Of a stretch of DNA of 64,000 nt, positions 1-7,476 are shown piece by piece (the stretch's first letter is position 1; each line of letters begins with the position of its first letter). Under the pieces are notes generated by a model. It was not told the DNA's origin. It saw nothing but the letters and a program-made list of their open reading frames with translations, and ran no database searches. The stretch covers positions 3,224,001 to 3,288,000 of the forward strand of contig NZ_CP102290.1 of assembly GCF_025151995.1 (NCBI RefSeq). The letters are read 5' to 3'. The DNA is from Ruminococcus gauvreauii (lineage in GTDB: Bacteria; Bacillota; Clostridia; Lachnospirales; Lachnospiraceae). The translations under genes were made by a program, and so were the position numbers.

Positions 1-2
1 GG

Positions 3-254
3 ATATTCGTATATGAGTCAGTTCCGGGAACGACAGTGACGAATCTGATGCTGCAGGAAAACGGCATGGAGTTTTTGGTGGAAGGAGCGGAGGACGCGCA
101 GATCACAGTTGAGATGGAGGCTGATACGGAATATGGTATTATTCTGGACGGCAAAGAAATCGACCGGATAAAGACGAATCTTGGCGGAAAGCTTTCCTTC
201 AGCGTGGATCTTGCAGAAGTTGACAGGGTATCCGTGAGAATTGAAAGAGTATGA
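3..254 (+). CDS. C-terminal end of an unidentified protein (5' truncated)
   Basis: The reading frame is open from the first bases of the window to a TGA at 252-254, so the true start lies outside. About 83 residues are visible; an internal Met at 36 is not a convincing start because no ribosome binding site precedes it. The visible part is acidic, predicted to be beta-rich, and ends in a Lys-Thr-Asn-Leu-Gly-Gly-Lys-Leu-Ser-Phe-Ser segment. I do not recognise the family. A strong terminator follows 22 bases after the stop, so the gene ends its transcription unit. In related clostridia clpC often precedes radA, but this tail does not resemble a ClpC C-terminus. Confidence 0.6.
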   Translation: MFVYESVPGTTVTNLMLQENGMEFLVEGAEDAQITVEMEADTEYGIILDGKEIDRIKTNLGGKLSFSVDLAEVDRVSVRIERV

Positions 255-276
255 CTGATAAATTAAGAGGGTTACG

Positions 277-305
277 GGGCTGTTGTGAATGCAACAGCCC
301 TTTTT
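277..305 (+). terminator. Rho-independent terminator, target of the intron
   Basis: A perfect nine-pair stem (GGGCTGTTG / CAACAGCCC) with a six-base loop is followed by five T. It ends transcription of the upstream gene. The group II intron begins four bases after the T-run, which is the insertion habit of class IIC introns. Confidence 0.9.
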
Positions 306-309
306 GGAG

Positions 310-2208
310 GTGCGCCTAGCGGCGCACGTTTCTAATGGGTGAAAGTCCCGAATCCGCCCTAGTAGTGGGAAGGATATAGCTGAACACCAAGGGTGTCCAT
401 CGTGAGGTGGAATCTGAAGGAAGGTGTAGGCAAATCTCCGGTCTGACGAACAGAAATCACATCAGGCTACAGTTAAGGATAAGGTTGCCTTACAAACTAA
501 AGTCCAATAACTACTCGGAATTAACTGTGGTAAATGTGGCAGATGGATGGAGAGAAAGAAACGTGTGGTACCTAGGGAGGTCTCGTCAGCAGACGAAAAC
601 AGAGTATGAAGTCTGTAGTAACAACGAATGGCGAGAAGTCAGCAGAGGTCATAGTACTACTATGGTTGCAAACATAGTGGGAAGGACTGAACTTTAGGAG
701 ATGTGAGTAAATGAATGTAACCAATGATGGATTTAAGGACAGACAACTTCATATAGAGGACTATCTGCAAAGGGTATCTGCGGAACAGAAAGAGTATGCA
801 GAAGTGTCCGCCCATCAGAGGATTGCTGAAAACAACAACAACATCACAGATTTTCAGACGGACAATCTAATGGAACAGATTTTACACAGGGATAACCTAA
901 ACAAGGCTTATAAGAAAGTAAAATCAAACAAAGGGGCAGGCGGTGTTGACGGAATGAGCGTGGATGAACTTCTAGGCTTTCTAAGAGATAACCAAGAGCA
1001 ACTAACCCAACAGATAAAGGATGGGAAATATAAGCCCAACCCAGTCCGTAGGGTAGAAATACCCAAAGAAACAAAAGGCGAGTTCAGAAAACTGGGAGTG
1101 CCTACAGTGGTAGATAGAGTGTTTCAACAGGCAATCACACAGGTGCTATCGCCGATTTATGAGAAACAGTTTTCGAAGAACAGTTTTGGGTTTCGTCCAA
1201 ACAGAGGTGCACACGATGCACTGAAACAATGCCAGACAAATGTCAATGATGGATATGTATACGTGGTAGATATGGATTTAGAGAAGTTCTTTGACACAGT
1301 ATGTCAGAGCAAACTAATTGAAGTACTATCACGAACCATCAAGGATGGACATGTAATATCGCTCATTCACAAATATCTCAATGCTGGAGTTATTAGTGGA
1401 GGGATATTTGAAAAGACAGAGGTCGGTATGCCACAAGGGGGACCATTAAGCCCGATCCTAAGTAATATAATGCTGAATGAACTGGATAAGGAACTAACAA
1501 GCAGAGGACATAGATTTGTCCGATACGCAGATGACTGTATGATTTTTTGTAAAAGCAGAAAAAGTGCAGAAAGAACCTTAGACAATATAGTGCCATATAT
1601 CGAGGGAAAACTATTCCTTAAAGTAAATCGCACCAAAACTGGCGTGGCACACATCAGTAGAGTCAAGTACCTTGGCTATAGTTTCTATAGATACAAGGGA
1701 AAATGCAGATTTCGAGTACATTCTAAATCAGTAACGAAGATGAAGAATAAAATCAGAGAACTTACTGACAGAAGCAATGGATGGGGAAATGAATATCGAG
1801 CATTAAAATTGACACAGTTTATTAGAGGATGGGTAAACTACTTTGGAATGGCTGATATGAAAAGTCTATTACAGAGTAATGATGAGTGGTTACGCCATAG
1901 AATAAGGGCAATCTATTGGAAACAGTGGAAGAAAGTCAAAACAAAGTTTAAAGAACTCAAAAAGTTAGGAGTAGAAAAGGAAAAGGCATGGATATGTGCC
2001 AACATGCGAAATAGAAATTGGTATTGTAGTGGATATTTCGTGCTTCAGACTGCTTTTAACAATAAGAAACTCTGTGAATTAGGTTATCCAACATTCACAG
2101 AGTTCTATTTGAAAATATGTGAAAACTAAAGAACCGCCGTATACTGAACGGTATGTACGGTGGTGTGGGAGGTCGGTAGATAAAATAATTATCTACCTCC
2201 TACCCGAT
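310..2208 (+). mobile_element. Group II intron, probably class IIC, with maturase
   Basis: The 5' end begins GTGCGCC, the usual group II start. The 3' end shows a domain V-like hairpin at about 2131-2167 (ACCGCCGTA pairing with TACGGTGGT around a TGAA loop), then a domain VI-like hairpin and a CTACCCGAT end, so the right boundary is about 2208. The domain V stem carries a CGC triad, as in class IIC, where IIA and IIB introns usually have AGC. The encoded protein has no HNH endonuclease domain, and the insertion lies directly after a terminator; both fit class IIC. The element separates the upstream gene's terminator from the radA ribosome binding site. Boundaries may be off by a few bases. 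About 400 bases of structured RNA (domain I) precede the maturase gene. Confidence 0.88.
711..2129 (+). CDS. ltrA: Group II intron reverse transcriptase/maturase
   Basis: The 472-residue protein helps the intron splice and reverse-transcribes it during retrohoming. It shows an N-terminal RT-0-like region with KSNKGAGGVDGM near residue 71, finger motifs including FGFRPNRGAHDAL near 159, the first catalytic Asp pair in VVDMDLEKFFD near 185-195, GMPQGGPLSPIL near 239 and the catalytic YADD at 272-275. The maturase (X) domain follows, with RGWVNYFG near residue 380. There is no C-terminal HNH endonuclease, as expected for the bacterial class C group. The first 50 residues are an extension relative to compact IIC maturases. 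The start is preceded by TAGGAGATG. The frame is intact, so the intron may be active. Confidence 0.95.
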   Translation: MNVTNDGFKDRQLHIEDYLQRVSAEQKEYAEVSAHQRIAENNNNITDFQTDNLMEQILHRDNLNKAYKKVKSNKGAGGVDGMSVDELLGFLRDNQEQLTQQIKDGKYKPNPVRRVEIPKETKGEFRKLGVPTVVDRVFQQAITQVLSPIYEKQFSKNSFGFRPNRGAHDALKQCQTNVNDGYVYVVDMDLEKFFDTVCQSKLIEVLSRTIKDGHVISLIHKYLNAGVISGGIFEKTEVGMPQGGPLSPILSNIMLNELDKELTSRGHRFVRYADDCMIFCKSRKSAERTLDNIVPYIEGKLFLKVNRTKTGVAHISRVKYLGYSFYRYKGKCRFRVHSKSVTKMKNKIRELTDRSNGWGNEYRALKLTQFIRGWVNYFGMADMKSLLQSNDEWLRHRIRAIYWKQWKKVKTKFKELKKLGVEKEKAWICANMRNRNWYCSGYFVLQTAFNNKKLCELGYPTFTEFYLKICEN

Positions 2209-2234
2209 TGATATGGAAACGGAGAGGAAAGGGT

Positions 2235-3596
2235 ATGGCGAAAGCGAGAAAGACTATATTTTTCTGCCAGAATTGTGGATATGAATCCGCAAAATGGATG
2301 GGACAGTGCCCCGGATGCAGAGAATGGAATACACTGGTGGAAGAACCGGTGGCAGAACGGACGTCAAAAAAAGCGGCTGGCAGAAAGAATCATGTGGAAC
2401 CGGTACAGCTGTCACGGATTCAGACGGAGACAGAGGAACGTCTTCATACGAATATCGGAGAGCTGGACCGGGTTCTCGGAGGAGGAATCGTACAGGGTTC
2501 GATGACTCTGGTGGGCGGAGACCCGGGAATCGGCAAATCCACACTGCTTCTTCAGGTATGCAGGAAGATTGCAGAACAGGAAAAGAAAGTATTGTATATC
2601 TCGGGTGAGGAGTCTCTTGCACAGATTAAACTGCGCGCGCAGAGAATCGGCAGTTTTAATGAATATATGCTGCTGCTGTGTGAGACAAACCTGGCAGACA
2701 TCAGGAGCGCCGTGGAACAGCAGAAACCGGATGTCCTGATCATTGATTCCATACAGACTATGTACGATGAGGAGGTGAGTTCAGCTCCCGGCAGTGTTTC
2801 ACAGGTTCGCGAATCGACGGCCGCGCTGATGCAGATTGCGAAAGGTATGGGTGTTTCTGTATTTATCGTCGGACATGTGACGAAGGACGGAAATGTGGCA
2901 GGACCGCGGGTGCTGGAACACATGGTAGATACCGTCCTGTATTTCGAAGGTGATCGTCATGCTTCCTACCGTATCCTGCGCAGTGTGAAGAACCGTTTTG
3001 GCTCGACGAATGAAATCGGAGTATTTGAGATGTGTCAGACGGGTCTCGCAGAGGTAAAAAATCCTTCGGAGTTTATGCTGAACGGTAAACCAAAGGGAGC
3101 ATCGGGGTCAGTTGTGGCATGTTCCATGGAGGGGACCAGACCGATACTGATCGAGGTCCAGGCGCTGGTTTGCAGGAGTAATTTCGGAATACCAAGAAGG
3201 ACGGCGGCGGGAACGGATTTTAACCGCGTGAATCTTTTGATGGCCGTTCTGGAAAAACGGGGCGGCATGAACCTCTCTGACAGTGATGCATACGTCAATA
3301 TAGCCGGAGGAATCAAGATGACAGAACCGGCGATCGACCTGGGCATTCTCCTCGCGATTGCTTCGAGTTACCGTGATATTGTGATTCCGGAAAGCGTAGT
3401 TGCTTTTGGCGAAGTAGGGCTGAGCGGGGAAGTACGGGCAGTCAGCATGGCGCTTCAGCGTGTTCAGGAGGCGAAAAAACTAGGATTCGAGACGGTGATC
3501 CTGCCCAAAGTATGCAGGTCCGCAGTGAAAGAGGTGACGGGGATCCGTTTGATCTTTGTGGATAATATAAAAGATGCAATATCTGCCATAAAATAA
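2235..3596 (+). CDS. radA: DNA repair protein RadA (Sms)
   Basis: RadA is a hexameric DnaB-like helicase that promotes branch migration during recombinational repair. The 453-residue protein has the normal length. It shows the N-terminal zinc finger (Cys11, Cys14, Cys25, Cys28), a RecA-like ATPase with Walker A GGDPGIGKST near residues 94-103, the RadA-specific KNRFG motif near residue 250, and a C-terminal Lon-protease-like domain. I chose the ATG at 2235 because it gives the family start MAKARKTIFFCQNCG and has a GGAGAGG ribosome binding site at 2221; a longer TTG-initiated frame would begin inside the intron end. The intron boundary lies only about 26 bases upstream, so transcription must come through the intron or from a promoter in it. 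Confidence 0.97.
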   Translation: MAKARKTIFFCQNCGYESAKWMGQCPGCREWNTLVEEPVAERTSKKAAGRKNHVEPVQLSRIQTETEERLHTNIGELDRVLGGGIVQGSMTLVGGDPGIGKSTLLLQVCRKIAEQEKKVLYISGEESLAQIKLRAQRIGSFNEYMLLLCETNLADIRSAVEQQKPDVLIIDSIQTMYDEEVSSAPGSVSQVRESTAALMQIAKGMGVSVFIVGHVTKDGNVAGPRVLEHMVDTVLYFEGDRHASYRILRSVKNRFGSTNEIGVFEMCQTGLAEVKNPSEFMLNGKPKGASGSVVACSMEGTRPILIEVQALVCRSNFGIPRRTAAGTDFNRVNLLMAVLEKRGGMNLSDSDAYVNIAGGIKMTEPAIDLGILLAIASSYRDIVIPESVVAFGEVGLSGEVRAVSMALQRVQEAKKLGFETVILPKVCRSAVKEVTGIRLIFVDNIKDAISAIK

Positions 3597-3598
3597 AC

Positions 3599-3627
3599 TT
3601 GACTAAAAAGGTTAAGAATGGTAAAAT
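3599..3627 (+). promoter_or_regulatory. Sigma-A-type promoter for the CODH operon
   Basis: TTGACT at 3599-3604 and TAAAAT at 3622-3627 are separated by 17 bases. It overlaps the last bases of radA and lies about 75 bases before the CODH start, so the three downstream genes probably have their own transcript. Confidence 0.7.
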
Positions 3628-3703
3628 ACAACTATCAGTAAATCAACAGTTATTTTTTAGATTGAAAGTGGACAAAAATTGTTAAGAAACAGGAGGAATG
3701 AAA

Positions 3704-5587
3704 ATGAATCAGTGCTTTGGATGTAATACGTGTAAAAGTGCAGATAAACCGTTAGAGGAATTTATCCGCAGTTTGCCAATGGAAACCTCTCATCACCGTG
3801 TGGATACACAGAAAACGAAATGTAATTTTGGGCTTCAGGGCGTCTGCTGCCGTCTGTGTTCCAACGGCCCGTGCCGCATCACGCCAAAATCACCGCGGGG
3901 AATCTGCGGGGCAAATGCCGATACGATCGTGACAAGGAATTTCTTAAGAGCTGTCGCAGCGGGATCGGGGTGTTATATCCATGTGATTGAAAATACAGCA
4001 TTGAATTTGAAAAAGACGGCACAGGCAAAGGGTGAATTAAAGGGCTTACATGCACTGAACCGGCTCTGTGAACTGTTCGGGATAACGGCGGATGACAATT
4101 ATGAGAGGGCACAGGCAGTTGCGGATGCTGTTCTGGCGGATCTCTATAAACCGGAATATGAGAAAATGGAACTTGTTGAAAAGGTTGCATATAAACCGCG
4201 CGTTGAGCGATGGAAGGAGCTTGGCATCATGCCTGGCGGAGCGAAATCTGAGGTGTTCCACGGTGTGGTAAAGACTTCTACTAACTTGAATTCTGATCCG
4301 GTTGATATGCTGGTTGACTGTCTGAAACTCGGGATATCCACAGGTATCTACGGACTCACCCTGACAAATCTTCTGAACGATGTATTGCTTGGAGAACCGG
4401 AACTGCGTATGGCGCCGGTCGGACTGCGTGTCATCGATCCGGAATATATCAATATTATGATCACGGGCCATCAGCATACCATGTTTGTGGACCTTCAGGA
4501 ACGCCTGACGAGTAAAGAAGCCATCGCAAAAGCGCAGGCTGTCGGTGCGAAAGGATTCAAGCTGGTCGGATGTACCTGTGTAGGTCAGGATCTGCAGCTT
4601 CGCGGGAGCCATTACACAGAAGTGTTCGACGGTCATGCAGGAAATAATTATACAAGCGAAGCGGTACTGGCAACGGGAGCGATCGACGCGGTACTGTCTG
4701 AATTTAACTGTACACTTCCAGGCATAGAGCCGATTTGCGAAGAACTGAAAATCAAACAGATCTGTCTGGATGACGTGGCGAAAAAGGCAAATGCAGAATA
4801 CATACCGTTTGATTTCGAAAACAGGAAAAGCTTGAGTGATACGATCATTGATAAGATTGTAGATGCCTATAAAGAGCGTCGTGCGGACGTGAAGCTTGAT
4901 TTGATGAAAGATCATGGGAATGATCATTCACTCACCGGCGTCAGTGAAGGTTCACTGAAAGGATTTCTGGGAGGAACCTGGAAACCGCTGATTGATCTGA
5001 TTGTATCTGGAGATATTAAAGGGATCGCAGGCGTTGTGGGATGCTCGAATCTGACAGCTGGCGGTCACGATGTACTGAGTGTGGAACTCACGAAAGAATT
5101 GATTGCCAAAGATATTATCGTCCTGACTGCAGGATGTTCATCGGGAGGGATCGAAAACTGTGGCCTGATGACACCGGAAGCAGCCGAACTTGCAGGACCG
5201 AAGCTGAAAGCAGTCTGTAAGAAACTCGGGATTCCGCCGGTTCTCAATTTTGGTCCATGTCTGGCAATAGGGCGCCTTGAGATCGTTGCGACTGAGATCG
5301 CTGCCGAACTTGGTGTGGATCTTCCGCAGCTTCCGCTCGTACTATCAGCACCGCAGTGGCTGGAAGAGCAGGCACTGGCAGATGGTTCATTCGGTCTTGC
5401 CCTCGGTCTGCCGCTCCATCTGGGGCTGCCTCCGTTTGTTACAGGAAGTGAAGTGGCGGTGAAAGTTTTGACAGAGGATATGAAGCAGCTGACCGGCGGA
5501 CAGGTGATCATCAATTCTGATGCGGCACAGAGTGCAGACATCCTGGACGGGATCATTCAGGAGAGACGTGCTGCCCTGAACATCTAG
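3704..5587 (+). CDS. cooS: Divergent CO dehydrogenase catalytic subunit (CooS family)
   Basis: CooS homodimers interconvert CO and CO2 at a Ni-Fe-S C-cluster. Numbered from the ATG at 3704 (627 residues), Cys40 and Cys48 match the D-cluster ligands, and Cys49, Cys52, Cys57 and Cys68 the B-cluster. The C-cluster cysteines appear in GCTCVGQD (Cys292), FNCTLPG, VVGCSN (Cys447), AGCSSGG (Cys478) and FGPC (Cys519). Two features depart from classical enzymes: the His-relay segment after AAG (usually HSDHGR) reads YIHVIE, and the position of the active-site Lys, 37 residues after the last ligand Cys, is Gln556. An extra CxxCxxC lies at residues 4-10. An ATG at 3698 leaves only one base after the AGGAGG at 3691-3696, so 3704 is the better start. 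No acetyl-CoA synthase gene is nearby. Family membership is certain; CO oxidation is not. Confidence 0.9.
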   Translation: MNQCFGCNTCKSADKPLEEFIRSLPMETSHHRVDTQKTKCNFGLQGVCCRLCSNGPCRITPKSPRGICGANADTIVTRNFLRAVAAGSGCYIHVIENTALNLKKTAQAKGELKGLHALNRLCELFGITADDNYERAQAVADAVLADLYKPEYEKMELVEKVAYKPRVERWKELGIMPGGAKSEVFHGVVKTSTNLNSDPVDMLVDCLKLGISTGIYGLTLTNLLNDVLLGEPELRMAPVGLRVIDPEYINIMITGHQHTMFVDLQERLTSKEAIAKAQAVGAKGFKLVGCTCVGQDLQLRGSHYTEVFDGHAGNNYTSEAVLATGAIDAVLSEFNCTLPGIEPICEELKIKQICLDDVAKKANAEYIPFDFENRKSLSDTIIDKIVDAYKERRADVKLDLMKDHGNDHSLTGVSEGSLKGFLGGTWKPLIDLIVSGDIKGIAGVVGCSNLTAGGHDVLSVELTKELIAKDIIVLTAGCSSGGIENCGLMTPEAAELAGPKLKAVCKKLGIPPVLNFGPCLAIGRLEIVATEIAAELGVDLPQLPLVLSAPQWLEEQALADGSFGLALGLPLHLGLPPFVTGSEVAVKVLTEDMKQLTGGQVIINSDAAQSADILDGIIQERRAALNI

Positions 5588-5599
5588 GAGGGGACGGTT

Positions 5600-6052
5600 A
5601 TGAGAAGGATTTTTATTGATGCGGATAAGTGCGACGGATGCCTGAATTGTACGACAGCATGTATGCAGGCACATCGAAAAGACTCAGGAACCGTTTATGA
5701 CCTGAAACTCACCGATGTGGAAAATGAATCCCGCAATCATATCGTGATGGAGGAGACCGGCAAATATAAACCGATCTTCTGCCGGCACTGTGATCAGCCC
5801 GAATGCGTAATGTCATGTATGAGCGGAGCGCTTTCTAAAGATCCTAAGAGCGGCCATGTACAATATGATGAACAAAGGTGTGGCTCATGCTTTATGTGTG
5901 TTATGAACTGTCCATATGGAGTTCTGAAACCGGATACGAAAACGAGATCAAGGATATTGAAATGTGATTTTTGCACAGAGCATGGGGAGGAACCCAGTTG
6001 TGTAAATGCCTGCCCGACACAGGCGATCTTTGTCAGGGAGGTGGAAGAATGA
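5600..6052 (+). CDS. cooF: CooF-like 4Fe-4S ferredoxin
   Basis: A 150-residue polyferredoxin of the HycB/CooF type, expected to move electrons between the CODH-family protein and the flavoprotein encoded next. Four cysteine groups are visible: CDGCLNCTTAC near residue 13, CRHCDQPECVMSC near 60, CGSCFMCVMNCPYG near 94 and CDFCTEHGEEPSCVNACPT near 122. This is enough for four [4Fe-4S] clusters. It starts 12 bases after the cooS stop with GGAGGGG upstream, and its stop overlaps the next start by four bases (ATGA), implying translational coupling. Confidence 0.92.
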   Translation: MRRIFIDADKCDGCLNCTTACMQAHRKDSGTVYDLKLTDVENESRNHIVMEETGKYKPIFCRHCDQPECVMSCMSGALSKDPKSGHVQYDEQRCGSCFMCVMNCPYGVLKPDTKTRSRILKCDFCTEHGEEPSCVNACPTQAIFVREVEE

Positions 6053-7269
6053 GACATGTAATAATCGGCGCAGGGGCCGCAGGAATGACAGCGGCCAGGA
6101 CAATACGTGAATGTGAAGCGGATGCGGAGATCGTCGTAATCTCGGAGGATGATCATGTACATTCCAGATGCATGCTGCATAAGTATCTGAGTCATGAACG
6201 TGACGAAGACACGCTGAACTTTACAGACCCGGATTTTTTTGAGAGCAGAGATATTACGTGGGTCAGGGGATGCAGTGTGGAGAAAATTGTACCGGAATGC
6301 AAGACGCTTTATCTCGGCAGCGGCGGCCGGGTATCCTATGACCGCCTGCTGATTGCGACGGGGGCAAAGAGTTTTATTCCGCCGGTCGGAGACTTCCGCA
6401 ATGCTTCGAATGTTTTTGGGCTCAGGGATTTAAGAGATGCGCAGGAGATTGACAATTGCGCCAGAGGAGCAAAAGAAATCCTGATCGTTGGTTCCGGGCT
6501 TGTGGGAATGGACGCAGCCTATGCATTTTTAGAGCAGGGGAAGAAGGTAACTGTGGTAGAGATGGCAGAGCGGATTTTGCCGCTCCAGCTGGATGAGACT
6601 GCCGGAAATGCTTATCGGGAGTTGTTTGAGTCGGCAGGATGCCGTTTTATTCTGGGCAGAAAGGCATCAGAGACAAAGATGGATGGAAGCGGCCGTATTA
6701 CCAGTGTGCTGCTGGATGATGGAACGGAAATAGGCTGTGATCTGGTAATTGTGGCGGCAGGCGTCCGCGCGGCAGTCGGATTTCTGGAAGGCAGTGGAAT
6801 TCAGGCAGAAAGAGCGGTCACAGTCGATGGATGTCTGAGAACCTCGTGCAGCGATATTTATGCAGCCGGTGATGTGGCAGGTCTTTCCGGTATCTGGCCA
6901 AATGCCATGAAACAGGGACAGACAGCGGCGTATAATATGTGTGGACGGACGACTTATTATGTGGATCGGTATGCGATGAAAAATACGATGAACTTCTTCG
7001 GGCTGGTTACGCTGTCTGTCGGCAATGGTATCGCTGAGGACGGCGACGAGGTTCTGGTCTGTGAGGACAGTAAAGGGTATAAGAAAGCCATTATCCGTGA
7101 CCGCAGACTGAAAAGTATTTTGCTGCAGGGAAATATTGACTATTCTGGCGTGTACCAGTATTTAATTAAAAATGAGGTTCTGCTTCCGGAAGGGAAAGAT
7201 GTCTTCCAGCTTGATTTTGCGGATTTCTATGGTGTGCTGGAAGACGGACAATACATTTATGGATCCTGA
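6049..7269 (+). CDS. FAD/NAD(P)H-dependent oxidoreductase of the CODH operon
   Basis: A 406-residue flavoprotein of the pyridine nucleotide-disulfide oxidoreductase superfamily, as found in CODH-CooF-FNOR gene clusters, where it is thought to pass electrons from the ferredoxin to NAD(P)+. The N-terminal FAD-binding motif is VIIGAGAAGMTAA near residue 4. The central NAD(P)-binding motif is IVGSGLVGMDAA near 146. A second FAD contact is IYAAGDVAG near 270. There is no CxxC redox-active disulfide. I chose ATG 6049 because it gives the canonical FAD-fold start and has GGGAGGTGG at 6037-6045; a longer frame starting at 5971 would overlap cooF. It is the last gene of the operon. Confidence 0.92.
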   Translation: MRHVIIGAGAAGMTAARTIRECEADAEIVVISEDDHVHSRCMLHKYLSHERDEDTLNFTDPDFFESRDITWVRGCSVEKIVPECKTLYLGSGGRVSYDRLLIATGAKSFIPPVGDFRNASNVFGLRDLRDAQEIDNCARGAKEILIVGSGLVGMDAAYAFLEQGKKVTVVEMAERILPLQLDETAGNAYRELFESAGCRFILGRKASETKMDGSGRITSVLLDDGTEIGCDLVIVAAGVRAAVGFLEGSGIQAERAVTVDGCLRTSCSDIYAAGDVAGLSGIWPNAMKQGQTAAYNMCGRTTYYVDRYAMKNTMNFFGLVTLSVGNGIAEDGDEVLVCEDSKGYKKAIIRDRRLKSILLQGNIDYSGVYQYLIKNEVLLPEGKDVFQLDFADFYGVLEDGQYIYGS

Positions 7270-7282
7270 CGTAGGCATCAGT

Positions 7283-7370
7283 TGGGGTCAAAAGACCTTT
7301 TGACCCCAGCATCATACTTATAAAATAAAAGAGCAAATACGACTGCATGGGCAGACGTTTTTGCTCTTTT
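7283..7370 (+). terminator. Inverted repeat and terminator after the CODH operon
   Basis: Two hairpins lie in tandem. The first (7283-7308) is a perfect 11-pair stem, TGGGGTCAAAA with its complement around a GACC loop, but no T-run follows. The second (7327-7370) pairs AAAAGAGCAAA with TTTGCTCTTTT and ends in T. The second is the likelier terminator; the first may protect the 3' end or bind a protein. Confidence 0.65.
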
Positions 7371-7476
7371 GTCAGTTGATGTATGCTTTTGACGATTGGC
7401 AGAAAGAGCAGGCATTAGCCTTGCGTTTTCCTGGAAATCGTGAGATGATAGACGCAAAAGAAAAGGAGAATGATGC

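Noticed and set aside
407..697. Forward frame of 96 codons before the intron maturase
   Set aside because: It lies in the structured domain I-IV RNA of the group II intron, has no ribosome binding site and resembles no protein.
4046..4927. 293-codon reverse frame inside the CODH gene
   Set aside because: It is the mirror of a strongly supported gene and has no family features.
7283..7308. Perfect hairpin after the CODH operon as a standard terminator
   Set aside because: No T-run follows it. The second hairpin at 7327-7370 is a better terminator, so I listed them together and did not count the first alone.
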